The position numbers and the translations under genes were made by a program. Below are positions 8,844 to 21,716 of a DNA stretch of 27,500 nucleotides, in pieces. The stretch's first letter is position 1. Each line of letters opens with the position of its first letter. The notes beneath the pieces were generated by a model that saw nothing but the letters and a program-made list of their open reading frames with translations, was not told where the DNA came from and ran no database searches. Source of the DNA: Bigelowiella natans CCMP2755 (taxonomy: Eukaryota; Cercozoa; Chlorarachniophyceae); the NCBI GenBank assembly GCA_000320545.1, contig ADNK01002961.1, positions 1 through 27,500 of the forward strand, written 5' to 3'.

Positions 8844-10970
8844 GCCATCTCCGTCGTCCGTAATTGTATATAGCTCTCGACAGAAGAACCCGCAGAGGCT
8901 TGCTATACATATCATGCAAGGTGGAATATTCAAGGGAAGAATAAGAAATTAGATAGAAAGTTTTAAGGGAAGCGAAGCCATGAAAAAGCGGGAATCAACA
9001 TGCTGTAGCTATGATGATCTTGGTGGCATTTTCATCATTCAATACACATCCTTGAAATTTGACGTATTTCTCTAGCATCGTATACGCAAGCTCGACCTGT
9101 ACAGCCAGGAGGTCACAACCCTCGTAGGGTTTGCTGGAAAGGCAGGAATGGTCGCTATATCTCCTATATCTTACTCCACACAGTCACTTTCCATACCATC
9201 TCGCCTTGCTCTCCTCGCTAAGGGCTTCGGGGAGAGAATGTTTCGATCTGAGCATACATATTTTTAATTCGTCGAGCGAATATCTATGAACCACCATAAT
9301 ATCCAGATGATGACGATCTGGTCTGTTGTTGCTGATGTGCGTTGCCTCCTCCCTTTGTCAGACGGATGGAAATATTGACGTGGCAAGACTCACGTATCCG
9401 ATAAGCATGACACTCTCTCGGGACGGAACCCAACTATACTTTTCAGAGGGCAGAGAGTCATCTCTTGGCGTTTCTTATGTACTTCTTTTCAAATTTGCGA
9501 CCCAATTTTTTTTAGTGTGTGTGTATGTGTGTGTGTGTGTGTGTGCGCGCGCAGTTTACTTCCACATAATATGAAGCATGTTTTTCCCGACAAACTTTCA
9601 GATGTATTGAGGTTAGACTTTGGGAAATACAGAAATACTTGTCTGTGGCATGACTAGTGCTATGCCGTGGGGGGAAATAAAAACCAAAATCCTCGTCATT
9701 ACGTCGTAGAAACTTAATAGAAATATCAACGAAAGCATTCTTATACGAAGTTCCAGCTCACCTTCATCTTGATCCGTCTACTGAGCCTTATTTGCCTAAT
9801 CCGATGTTATCTCAGCCCCGCGTGCGTGTAGTAGACATGGAGAAGAAAAGTTTACGTTCAATTGCTGGCAGCGACAATACAATCGTGATAGATGGGTGGG
9901 GATGGGACGCTGCATTTCAGGTTCGCTAATTTGCTTACAATGAGGGTTAGGGTTTTAAGGTTAAGGTTTGAGGTTAAGAGTAACTCTGTATGCAACGTGA
10001 AACTGCTGAGGTTCTGACCATGTTTTTCCCGTGATGATCTACGGTAGCTTACTTAATTATGTCTTGGTTTCTACTGTCAGACCCCAAGATCTTTAGTGCT
10101 TGATGAAGACGCCATCGCACCAACGGTAACGTTACGTACCTGATCGGATGACCCACCATACACGCCGCCTTCCACGTTTTTTGCTCATTAAAACACACAC
10201 GTAGCAAAGTAATGCTGAACTCAAGGGGTAGCTTGGGAAGGGCATTAGTACATATTTTGTATCCATCCCGGATGTACTCTCTTGAATAACGACCGCATTT
10301 TCTCAGCATGGCCATTTTATATTTTTTCTTGACGTGAAGCATGATCCTATGGCGAATTATGATCAAACCTTATGCTTCCCACACTTGCAGCTGTACGTGG
10401 GGGATAAGAGCAACTTGCGGAAAATCGAGTCAAACGGAGGAACTGTCAACGTAGAGGCTCGCTCCGCATAAAACTGCAAGAGAGGCGGGGAGGGTTGGGG
10501 TGGAGGAGGGCTTTGCTTGAATGATAAGTAAATATCTACTGTTGTGGTAACTGTTAGCTCTTACACATCGTTTTAGACATGGGGAGACGTACGTTACGAG
10601 GGAGGGCCGAATAACGAAACCGCGCGAGCATCCAGTGTCGTGCAGATCGAAGCTTCTACCGAAGCGATAGCTGCACTGACTAAAGGTAAGAGCTGATAGA
10701 GATGAAGTACAGATATTTTGTTTCTCTGCAACCTTCCGGAGCTTTGCTTGCTCCCATTCCTCTTCTCCACCTTTATCCCCATCCTTCCTCAAATTTGTTC
10801 TGTCAAGCAGCTTCATCTCATCAAAACGTTGTCTTTTCTGCACAGACGGGGAAGTAAAGGCCTGGGGCAACGTGCTATACGGAGGCCTCGAATTCCCCAA
10901 CGCATCCCACGCCCTCAAAGTTGTGTCGAGCTATGGTAGGTAGCGTAGTGGGTCTTTAATTTGCACCATC

Positions 10971-11011
<41 letters not shown>

Positions 11012-14000
11012 TAATCAAGCAGGGCTTACCTCCAACGAATTCCGTACTCAGATAAGACACGATCCTGAATAACTTTCGTAGGTGCATACGCGGCTCTGAA
11101 GAAAGACGGTAAGGTGGTAACTTGGGGGGATCCTGGATACGGGGGCGACTCTTCTACGGTAAAGCACTTGCTGACCGGGAGGATCATTGACATCAAATCG
11201 AGTAAGTACGGCTTCCTGATGTTGAAAGACGACTACACCGCAGTTTGCTTGGGCCCTACTCAAACTATATATAGCTGCAGCATGGATAAGCTGAATTACA
11301 CCGAGTTGAGGCAGGGCCGAGAGAAAGGATTTGCACCACCCAAAGTGGTCGCAGCAGATGGACGATATGGCGGATATGCGGCGCTGGACGGTGAGGGCCG
11401 AATTTACGCACTCGGGGGGGCGGGACAAGTATCGGCATTCAATCAACTCAACAGTGAAGAGCGAAATGCTAATTATAGCGACATCTTTGGCTCGGGGAGC
11501 TCCTTCTTTGCCATCCCAAGAGGAAAGGGACCCCCTACCACATGGAGCATCGGATTTAGCACCCCTCCCACCACAGGATTTACTGCAGCGAAGGAGAAGA
11601 TGCGTCACCTCGACATTCGTAGCGTTAAGTCAAATGGTGCTTATTCTTTTTATGAGGCCTTTCTCGCTCTTTCGGAAGATGGGATGGTCGTCACATGGGG
11701 CTATTCTTCTTATGGAGGAGACGCCAGTACTGTACAGGCGCTCATTGATGAAGTAAAAGTGAAGGATGTGTTCACTTTGAGAGTATCCCTTGACAGCGCG
11801 AAAAAGACGCCCATATTTTGGTGCCTTCTTGCTACTCATGCGCAACTATAGCTTGATCTATCTTGGAGGAGGAATTTACAGACCACCCCTAGATGTGCAG
11901 GGAAAAATCGTTCAAATTCGATTCCAACCTGTCGTGGCGGCCTCTGCGAAGTCTTTCTTTGCACTTACGATGGATGGGAACATCGAATGCATCGGTTATA
12001 AATATGAAGCCGTGAATTCTAAATGCCCCAGAAATCTAGGGCCTGTTGTACAGGTGGTGGCAACTCTTCAGGCCGCTGCTGCTTTGTTTGCCAACGGCTC
12101 AGTCATTACATGGGGAAGTTCTTCTTACGCAACAGTGACATCCGAGGTTGCCAATCTATTAAAATCTGATGTGTTGTCCTTGTACGCTACGAACAAAAAC
12201 TTCGCCGCATTAAGGTCAGATGGAAGAATGGTGCAATGGGGTTACGACCAGCTCCCGAACGTCATCGAAAAGATTGAGAAAGTATTTCCACTGTGGGGGG
12301 GAGATCATTTCGCAGCCTCCTGCACGAACGGCGACACCTACTTTGGTGTGAATGAACCTTCCTTCAAGGCACCAGTGGCACGCTTATTTCGAGACGAGAA
12401 GGGTTTCATTGCCGTAGACGTTAAGTCAAACGTGTACTTCTGGGGGAGGTTTTACGACGCTGGGACATTCACAGCATTGGCAGATGTTCGGAAGAAATTC
12501 GCTGAACTACCCGTGATTGATGCGCAGCAGTCACCATCAGGCAAAGGCTATGGCGCAATTTTCTCTGACGGAACTGTAGGATTCTGGGGCTACAACTTCC
12601 AAAAATACACATTAAAGTCGGATTTCAGTGAAGTGGGAATAAAGCAATTAGTTGCTGGAGGTTCGGATGTCGGTTCGGGTTTCAGCGATCACTTAATGGC
12701 GATTAACCGTCTTGGCCAGTTTGCTAGTCCACGCTTTTCGTGGTATATCTACGATAGGGAAGTCGAAGAAGTACAATGTACAGGATTTTATTATTCTGTC
12801 TTATGCGCAGCTAAGCTATTAAATGATACGCTCACTCTACGGTTGCACTCTACCTCTACCTCTACATATTATAATCAATATTTGGTAAAGCCCAACGAAA
12901 CATACCTGGCAACGACAAAAGTAAAAAGTCTCGCTCACACCAGAAATGCGTTCGCGGCTTTGATGGCTGACGGTACCTTGCATACTTGGGGTCGCACTAC
13001 CAGCGAAGCCAAAATGCCTGATGATGTAAAGAGTCGAATCGAGTGGCTTGTTTCGAAAGGCGTAAATATAAAAGGTGTTTATGCTACCGAAGCCAGCTTT
13101 GCAGCCCACATGTCAGACAAAACGCTCATCACCTGGGGTAGGACATACTTGCGGGACGCGAACAAAGCTGAACGATGGAAAGGAATTGGAACCCTGCGAA
13201 GTTCATCTCGATTCTTTTTCGCCACATCTGATAAGAATCTCAATGTCTTCGGCTCCTGTTATCACCGTTCGTTTAATTACAAGGGTGCAAACCCTATCAG
13301 CACCGTGATTGGAGTGGACACCGCACTGGCAAATGACGATTATGATGTTCTCTTGTTTCAGAATGGATGGTTGGCTTTCAAAGTATATGATAGGATTAGT
13401 AAAAACGATTGGATGTTTCGACCTAGATGGGGTATCCTGCGAGCTGTTTCTTCAAAAAAGGCGATAGCCACTATCACAACACCTTTTAAGGTTTGTTACA
13501 GAGTAGAGCAGTTTTCATGCGAAAACTTTGTATTTTTCATCAAATTCTCTTCCACCAACCTGGTATATGGAGAGAATAGCTAACATGCGTATGAATGGAT
13601 GAATGTATTTTTTTTGAAACTCTCGATTTCGAGGACGACATCGTTATTCTCGAACATCATATCTCGATATATTTCGATGCGAAGCCGTACGCGCTTTTAT
13701 TGTTTCGCTCTTGTTATGTTCATATACCAGCCTGTAACAAAGAGCCCTACAACGAAGATCCTGACGACCACGTCTCCAGCTACAAACTCCCCGTCGACGC
13801 TTGCCCCTTCGTTCAGCCCTTCCACTTGCAGCCCTTCCACAAATGCTCCAATGGTCATCGAAGCAAGGCTCTCGGATACGCTGCAGTACATAATACTCAC
13901 CTTCCACAGGCCAACGAACACGCCTACGGAGGACTGTGCGGTGCTCTTATCTTCTGCAACGCTGGGAAAGCTTGGTAGTATCTGTTTATAGTTATGCCTT

Positions 14001-14282
14001 TTACAAACAGCGATTAACTGTTCCATTCAAAGGCAATTTGTCTCTACGAACTTGATTTGAGAAATAGTGTTATTCATCTGTAATCACACCCCTCTTGAAA
14101 ACGCTATATGATAGTATTTGTTTGTTTCGATGTGAGAGAGGTGTGATGACGTCGTTGTTATTTTTGGCATTGCCTCGTCTTTAGGGTCAAGCCCGACTTG
14201 CATCTGGGCTACTCCGAGTGTCTTATGGGTGTATTTTAGTAGAGGTTTCACCATTCGCCTTGGTAATATTACGTTGGTGCTA

Positions 14283-14341
<59 letters not shown>

Positions 14342-17300
14342 AATGCAATAGCTCAGCCAAGTATGACTACCACGCCATGTAGATCTTACACAATATGACC
14401 CCATGTGTACGCTGTGCATTACAGGTGATATGGTAGTATTTCGTGAAGAAGTAGTAACGCTTGATAGAGGAGGAATGGCCAACTTCCAAAGTCAACAGCC
14501 GCTCTTACGTCCAAGAACATTGTCGCCTGACCCCGCACCAACGCTGATCGCTCCCCAGACCGTTGGTGCCTGTGACGAAATCGACATCGATGCATCTACC
14601 TCCACAGGGGCTTTCGGCTTGCCTCTGACCTTTGAATGGAGGTACTTTGGCCCTGCTTCCTCGTCGCTGCGGGCGTTTGTGCAGATGCAGGACAGGTCGA
14701 GATTTAGTTTGCTAGGCTCCAACCTCACCGTGGGTGCGCACACATTCAGTGTACGCTATACAAACTGGCTGAACGACAGCTACAGCGCCGAAACGGTCGT
14801 GGTGCGCACACCGATGGATGTGCCTATCGTGACAACGTTTTTCCCTGACTACGTCCAGATAAAAACCTCCCGGGATAACGTTCTCCGCACCGAAATCGAT
14901 GCCTCTTCATGTTCTGTCTCTAAGAGTTCGGCCGTGAATCGAGTCAGTTGGTCATTCTTGGGGCCAAATTCGACGTACCTCCATCCCTCTGTCGATCGAT
15001 ACCGCAAGCACATCACGCCGTTGACAACAGAGACCACACCGAGCCTACCAAACCCTAATTCGGTGTTTCTGAGCATCCCACGTCACACGCTTACGATGGG
15101 GTCTATCTATGCGTTGCAGCTCCGTGTCGAAACGTTCGTCGCAGATGTGAAGCAAATTGGCATAAACTACACATTCATTATGAAGGCTGTGGACGAGCGC
15201 GTTGTGGCGAAGATCGGAGATGGGAGCTTAGCGAGAACCGTCTACGTCCCAAATTTGATTGGCTCGGATGACGATTTTGACGAGGGTTTGAGGCTAGACG
15301 CATCAAAGTCTCATGACCCGGGCTCCCAATATCCTATATCACAATACCATTGGATTATCCAACGCACTGACGACTTCAGCAATGTCCTCCCTTCTACAGG
15401 GAACATCTCCATTATTAGCAACGAATCGATCGCTTATGTGAATCGAAGCACATTGGTGTACGGCAGGTATCGCGTAACTTTGACAGTCTCATGCCTCCCC
15501 GCCTCGGGCCGTTCGTCATCGGCCAGCGACAACAACGCAGTTGCAAATTATGGCAGCGGCAACAACACTAATTGGAGGACTTCAACAGCTATTCAATACA
15601 TACGAATTGTGTCGGTAATGGTACCGAAAGTAACCATAATCCGCAGCACAGTGCCTAAACGCCTTGCTGACGTAGAAAAAGTTACTCCTGGAATGAAGCT
15701 ATCGTTTAGCGCTAATGTTTCTCTCTCTTCAGACTCGCTATACACTTATGCGTGGAGCAGTAACGCCATGCTGAACGACCAGACTTTGTTGACCAAGGAC
15801 ACAAACTGCACGTTGTTAGTACTACGGCCGCACACTCTGACGAGTGGGAAGAGCTATCAATTTCGCTTGATGGTTAGGGATGTGACGAGTGGAACTTATG
15901 CAGAATCCGTTGCGAACGTAGTTGTAAATGCTCCTCCCACTCTTGGCACCTGTTCCGTATCACCAAGTCGCGGGGTGAGCATGCACACCAAGTTTCGTTT
16001 CGGCTGCTCCGAGTGGGCGGACGAAGACGTTCCTTTGCTATTTGAGTTTCGCGACGCGAGCCGATACCCATCCTTCCCTTTGAATAGATTCCAGCAGAAA
16101 TCATACTTTTCGACGCTGCTCTTCGCTCCCAATGAGGATTCGAGGCGGTTCATCGTAGTTGCTCTTGTACAGGACGCGTTAGGCGCTGCTGTGACCTACA
16201 ATGACTCTGCCCTTCACCCGTTAGTTAATGGTCAAGACGGGAGTGTTGGAAATACCCACAGCAATGTTACAGCCTTCCTGAGCGAGATGGAGGCGGCAAG
16301 GGCCATGGGAAACATGATCCGTTTCGGTTTGTACTTCCGCGCAACTCTGGCTTCGGTCGACAAAAGCTCGACGATAGATACGTCTGTGAGAGATAATCTA
16401 TTTAGTTTTGCAGCGGATATAGCTGATGATCCGTCATTGCCCGTAGCTGACGGCTCGAATTTCGCGTTAGAGTTGCTGAGCGAGATTACCGACTTTCCAC
16501 CGGAAAAGCCTGAGGTTCTATCCTCCAACCTCCGCAAGAACATACTTGGACTCCTAGATAGGATGGTTGTAGAAATGGGCAGAAAGGGGGACGGGAGGTC
16601 TTCGGCTCTTGCTCTTGTGGTGGTAACTGCTTCTCGAGTGGCCGACTCAGTAGGAGATATCCGAAAACTTTCCGCCCCGATATCAGCCGCCCGGCTTCCA
16701 AGCAATGTTTCTGACACAGAGCGCATCGCTGTGGCGGAGAAGGTCGAGCAAATGCTGGTGAACGCCACGCATGTCTTGTCTACTACGGTGAGCGTCGGTG
16801 AGCTTGCAGCTAAGCTGTATACACCAAAGGCAGTTCTGTTGGCGCAGAAGTTTGCAGCGGAGAATGCTGCCGGCGCAACTATTGTAGAGTCATTGGATGA
16901 TGAAGCAGGTGACGAGGGGCAGTTGCAATCTATTTCTCAAGAGCAAAAACTATCGATTTCACTGCCTGAGAGCTTCTCTCTCGATGACAATTCTGCCATC
17001 CTCGGGGCATCGGTCGTGTGGCTTAAATCGAGGCCTTATCCTTCCACAGGGTCCTTATCATCTTCGCCGGGAGAAGAAAGCCTGCGTTTGCATTCTCAGC
17101 TGACTATTGAGCTGCAGCAAAATGGCCAAGACTTGGAAGTCAACAATACACAAGATCCAATTGCTCTGAAAATACCATTAGGTGCTGCAGAGGGATTTGA
17201 CTACAGATCTTCTTTTAATCCCGTCGCAGGGGGGGGGTTTACTTGCGAGTATTGGTCTGTGAGCGCCAGGCGCTGGCAAACAGATGGAGTGTTCTTAGCT

Positions 17301-19568
17301 AATATGACGAATGAAACGCGGCCGTGGGAGGGTAGAGCTGAGTGCCATTCCCGTCATCTAACAACGTTCAGAGTAAGCATAAATACGTTCAGTGGAGATA
17401 CCTTGAGGAACCAGGAAGCGTACTCGCTCTCAAACCCCCTCACGCTCTTCCTTGTCTGTCTCATCGGCATTTTTACTGTGGGCATTCTATGTGCGTTCTA
17501 CTACGACCGCTGGTTGTACCTCAAAGGGAGCGCGAAGGCATCTCGCGATTATTGGCGCAAATACAATTGGATGACAGAAGTTCGTCTAGTCAACGATCGA
17601 TCTTGGAAGAGCTATAAAACTAGCTTGCAGTGGGCCTTTGAGAAGAAGCACACGTGGACGGCGGTTCTGCTACGCCACAGCGGGGACTACTTGACCTCCA
17701 CAAAGCGAACGATAATCCTTCTGGTTCTTCTGGTCAACTCGATGACCGTGCTCGCCCTTCTTCTCGAGCAGGAAGCAAAAGTGTTATTCCTCTCCTCTCG
17801 TTCGTCTCTCGCTATTGTCGCCATGATGATGTCCTTTCCTGTACCGATGCTGATGATATATATTCTGCACCGACCTGTGCCTCAAACGTTCATGGTGACT
17901 CATGACATTGCCTCAGCTTCGGCTGGTTGGTTATCCTGGGCATTTTTTGGCCTTCTTCTTCTCCTCGGAGACTTGCAGGTCAATATGGAGATGGGGGGAG
18001 ACGGGGAGATCGATGGCGGTGAGGATGAGGAGATTGAAATAGAGGATGATGAGGGTGATGCGGAGGCGGGGAGGAATGAAGAGCAAGATGACGACGATGA
18101 CGACGACGATAATGCAAATAAAGAAGTTGAAGATCAAGCCAATCGGCTTCGATTGATGGCTCTTCACGGGTCCCAGCTATCCTTAAATCCTGAGGGCGCG
18201 GTCATTGGAGCAGGAATTATTGCAACTCAAGGTGAAAGTATCATTAATAAAAAGAACCAAAGGGAGAAGAGAATGGATAAGAAGAACACTCATCAGGCAA
18301 GTCTGCAGTCATCCTTTCGTGGAATTGGCATGATCAAGCAGAAGTCTCTTCCAGGAATGGTCACGCACAACTCTTCTAGTTTGGGTAGTCCTAAGAAATC
18401 GGAGGAGAAGAGCATCCAACTAGAAAAGGAGCTAAGGATGGCTAATAGGCGGCATTCTCTTAAGCGGATGCGTCAGTTTGAACAATACCGATCTGCGAAC
18501 ATGTCTTCGCTGGCTATGGATAGCAACATCATCACAGTGCGTGCCTTACGAGATATTGGCGACAGCAACAGCAATGTCAGTGATCATAGGGAAGGTGAAA
18601 AGGACGGCCTCATTTGTTGGAGGAAAAACGTGTGCAAGGATGCGGACCCCAGTCTGGAAAATACGCACATCTGGATTCGAAACGATTGTGTCGCTGTTTT
18701 AATCGCATGCCTAGCGGTGCTTGGATGTAGTTTCATCCTCGTCAACCTCAGTTATGAGTTGAAAGAAAAGAATAAAGACTGGGTTGCTGATACGTTGTGG
18801 ATGTTCTTCGTCGATATTGTCTTTAGATCATTTTCCATAGTATTCCTAGAATTTCTTCTTCTTGGGCCTCTCTGCGGCGCGGCTTACTTCATTGCAAACG
18901 ACGAGAAAAATGTCAAAAATAGGAAGCGGATATACGAGAGATGGAACACTATCGTCAAATCGAAGTATTCACAGGAGAACGGTGCTCAGCGTGTAGTGTT
19001 GGCGTTCGCATCCGGTGACACGATCGGGTTTAAATTCCATAAGTGTCGCGTTGTCGATGTAGAGACTGACTCGCAATCACAAAAGCATGGCGTACATAAA
19101 GGATGGAGAATACTTCGAATAAGCGACCAACCGGTTCTAAACGATAGTGAGTTAAGAAAAATACTATTTCGTGCGCACCGTTTACATTCCATGTTCGATG
19201 TCGAATTCGTGCACTTTCCAACCACAAAGCTGCGAGTGCGTGAGGATAAAAGCAACAATAGGAACAGCAACAGCAACAGTAATGTTTCAGCGAGCTTGAA
19301 TCCATCTTCCGTTGTGGAGGACAGTGAGATGACCTGGCTCTCTGATGGCGAATTCAAAGCGCTGCAGCAGAGCGGATCAAAGTGGCAGAGTTTTGTGAAA
19401 GATGAGGTTAAATGGGCAGAGAGCAGGGCAAACTTAATGAAAGAAGCAAGAGGGCGTGCTTTACGAGATTTTCTTCATCTTACGAACAGCGAAGTTGACG
19501 ATTTCGGTGATGGTGATTCGGCGTCGGAGCTTAGCTCTGAGCCTGGGGAAATCAGCGTGTCTTGTTAA
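7071..19568 (+). CDS. Giant NHL - RCC1-like - REJ/GPS polycystin-like membrane protein with PDZ-like tail
   Basis: Exons joined by phase: 7071-7198, 7295-7370, 7473-7664, 7793-7912, 8052-8129, 8413-8575, 8874-8920, 9076-9150, 9362-about 9478, about 9710-9920, 10391-10450, 10577-10685, 10846-10935, 11082-13490, 13731-13974, 14185-14262, 14425-19568 (TAA). About 3,100 aa. Start: ATG 7071 with a signal peptide (MQPWFLLVLCIPSL). Domains: NHL repeats (YVADTV-MNKRIRHIS; LLYISCK-HRIRKLDL; RVRVVDMEKKSLRSIAG); about ten RCC1-like units (TWGDVRYEGG, TWGDPGYGGDSS, TWGYSSYGGDAS); Ser/Thr/Pro linker; PKD/REJ-like ectodomain; GPS-like motif ECHSRHLTTF; about six membrane helices between 17434 and 18894 with an acidic loop; PDZ-like domain about 19000-19215. 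The membrane part resembles the first segments of polycystin-1, but no PLAT or channel segment is seen. Likely a surface receptor or adhesion protein. The frame changes at about 11770-11850. Exon borders at 9440-9720 are unsure. Confidence 0.8.
8812..8841. repeat. (TG)n microsatellite in giant-gene intron
   Basis: A perfect TG run, 32 bp upstream of the exon that starts at 8874. Confidence 0.9.
9515..9552. repeat. (GT)n/(GC)n run in giant-gene intron
   Basis: A GT run with a short GC end, downstream of the NHL exon that begins at 9362. Confidence 0.85.
9942..9980. repeat. Degenerate telomere-like hexamers in intron
   Basis: Successive GGGTTAGGG, TTTTAAGG, TTAAGG and TTTGAGG words just after the donor at 9921. 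They resemble the TTAAGG array at 1-41. Intronic position rules out a chromosome end. Confidence 0.7.
10974..11009. repeat. (AT)n microsatellite in giant-gene intron
   Basis: A perfect TA run in the intron between exons 10846-10935 and 11082-13490. Confidence 0.9.
14285..14341. repeat. (TA)n(TG)n compound microsatellite in giant-gene intron
   Basis: A TA run followed directly by a TG run, in the last intron, before the 5.1-kb final exon at 14425. Confidence 0.9.
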
Positions 19569-20850
19569 TGGCATGGGTGCATGTGAACAATTGACATGTG
19601 ACATCTAGGAATGCATGCATGCAGCTTCGTGCTCCGCACATTCATTTGCGTTTTCATCTTTTGAAGTTTTTCCAAAGCCACGTAGAGCGTGCCGCTGCAG
19701 CTGTCGCATCGTGATTCTTCATGTTTTTGGTCGCTCACTGTGGATGGAAATGAGAGTGCACAATTCCACATGCTTTCTGCCGACCAGACATGGCTGCATG
19801 TGCATCACAGGAAATCTGAGTCATGTAGCGTGCGCACGATGAGAGCTAGCGAGCAATGCATTGCACGCGACACAATGCAATGTGTGACGCATGTGATGAA
19901 TCAAATCAAATTCATCAAATTGATCAATGCATTTCAATGGTACACGTGGCAAAGATGAGTTGCAAGCCTTGCTGCGTTCACGTGTTCTTTCAATTGTGCG
20001 TTTTCCACAAGCTAGCAAGGTCATGCGTGCTGGCAGCACGTTCAAAATCATTCGAATTCAAAGATGCGTTGTTGAAGATTTGCAACGTTTCAAGCGTCAT
20101 TGTTGTCAGGAGTGGCAGAAACGTCAGGCTGGCAGGGCCCAGAGTGGACACACCGTGCACCTGCACCTCAACCGAACGATTTTCGAGGGCATCGCATCTT
20201 CCTTTGACGTGTTCGTGTGCGAATGCAGGGTCGGGAGCACGCAGAGAACGACACAAACGTCGCAGGCTAGCAGGATGAATGTGCGCGGTGCCCTTTGTGA
20301 AAGTATTTCCTGTTGTGTGTCGAGATGTTGTTCACGGCGCCTTTCCGGGTGTCCGTCTCGAGGACATCAGAGTTTTTTTCGCACAGCGACCAGTGCGACA
20401 CGGCGTGCAGACACCAATTGGAGGGCACCCTCTTCCTGCGGGTTTTGCTGCTGCCCGCGACGTGACCTTCTCGCGCGTGCGTTTCACCTGTCTCACCCCA
20501 CTCCCTTGCGCTCCACACGTTGAGGCAAACCAGGTCTTTCTCAACGATGGGGGTTGTCGGTGCTACCTTTCGGTTGTTGCGTTTGGTCTCAGCAAGAGTT
20601 GAAATTGTTGAAAGCACTTCGGGTTCACAGCCCATTCTACGACAATTTCACCCAAAAAAATCCAGATTTGGCGCCTTTTCGAAACGTATACAGAAACATC
20701 ATGGTAAAAATACCCAAAAATATAGCGGAAAGCGGAAAGCCTTCCATGAGTTCGTGAGACAGGAGAAACTTTAACTTCTTACACACGAACATTTTTTTTA
20801 AGAAAATTTGGGCAATTTCTGGTTGTCGCAACGAAAAAACGCTCATGGTT
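19569..20850. other. Intergenic stretch downstream of the giant gene
   Basis: The part 19590-20060 is full of TGCA/GCATG/CAATG words (for example CAATGCATTGCACGCG, ATCAATGCATTTCAATGG) and looks non-coding. The part 20140-20560 is more GC-rich and open in several frames. One frame (20279-20602 +) has a moderately protein-like composition but no recognised family. A short frame near 20585-20757 contains WSQQELKLLKALR, which recalls the start of a SANT/Myb helix. It may be an exon of a gene I cannot assemble. None of these is called as a gene. Confidence 0.4.
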
Positions 20851-20892
20851 TCACTCCGTTTTCGGAAGAGTCGAATCGATGGCGACCGCCCC

Positions 20893-21677
20893 CCCCACTG
20901 CGGATGGTAGGAACTGCTCAGACGATGTAGCTTTCAATTGACACGAATTCGTGCCGATTTATCCTGTGCGCTTGTTTTGGTTGAATCAGAAGCTAAAGGG
21001 CGGTGTCGTGGTCCGGGTTCACCACAGCAGCATGATACTACTAGCGGAGATAGCGGGAAAAACAAAGGGGGGAAGGCCAAAAAGGCCATGCAGCACTTCG
21101 CTCAGGCACTTCAAAGTTCGAATGACAAGCCCTAACTCCCCTTTTTTTTCAAGATATAAATGCGTGTTTCTTCGGCCGCTGATTTGTTCAATGCTTGGGG
21201 TAGGAAAGGTAATGAGAAGGCGCATCAAAGCTCTGATTGCCAGCAAGAAGACGAATGGAGCAAAGGTAAGAGGAGCACTTGTTTGGACAAATCGTAATCA
21301 TAATAAGAAAAGAAGTTGAAACCACAGTGGCACTTCCTTCTGATAACGTCGCGCAACACGCAGAGTGGTAGCAAGGAACAAAGAGTTGATGGGGATGGCG
21401 ACGACGAGGAGGCATCTTCTCATTTATTTAGGTGGTAGTAAAAGAAGCAGCATAGCCGACTTTCCTCGCACGCACAATACATTAAACATTGGTGTATCAT
21501 GCCCGCTGATAGCTGCACAGCAAGGGGATGAAATAGGCTTGAAAAATGAAAACAGACGATTTCGCTGTCGTCAAATGTTCCAATTACAAGCCCAACTACA
21601 TAGCGGTTGACACGAGTATGCAACTTGCAGACAGTTCTTAGAATTTTCCCAAGTGCCTATCTCTGGTGTTCGATAAT

Positions 21678-21716
<39 letters not shown>

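Noticed and set aside
9601-9655. Additional NHL exon (VLRLDFGKYR-like)
   Set aside because: It has an acceptor and plausible residues, but no donor and phase combination linked it to both neighbours without a stop.
11048-11608. Minus-strand ORF opposite the RCC1-like exon
   Set aside because: It is a shadow of a well supported coding exon with conserved repeats on the plus strand.
19927-20523. 198-aa plus-strand ORF
   Set aside because: It is Cys/Arg/Ser-rich without any recognisable motif, overlaps other equally open frames, and has no matching splice context.
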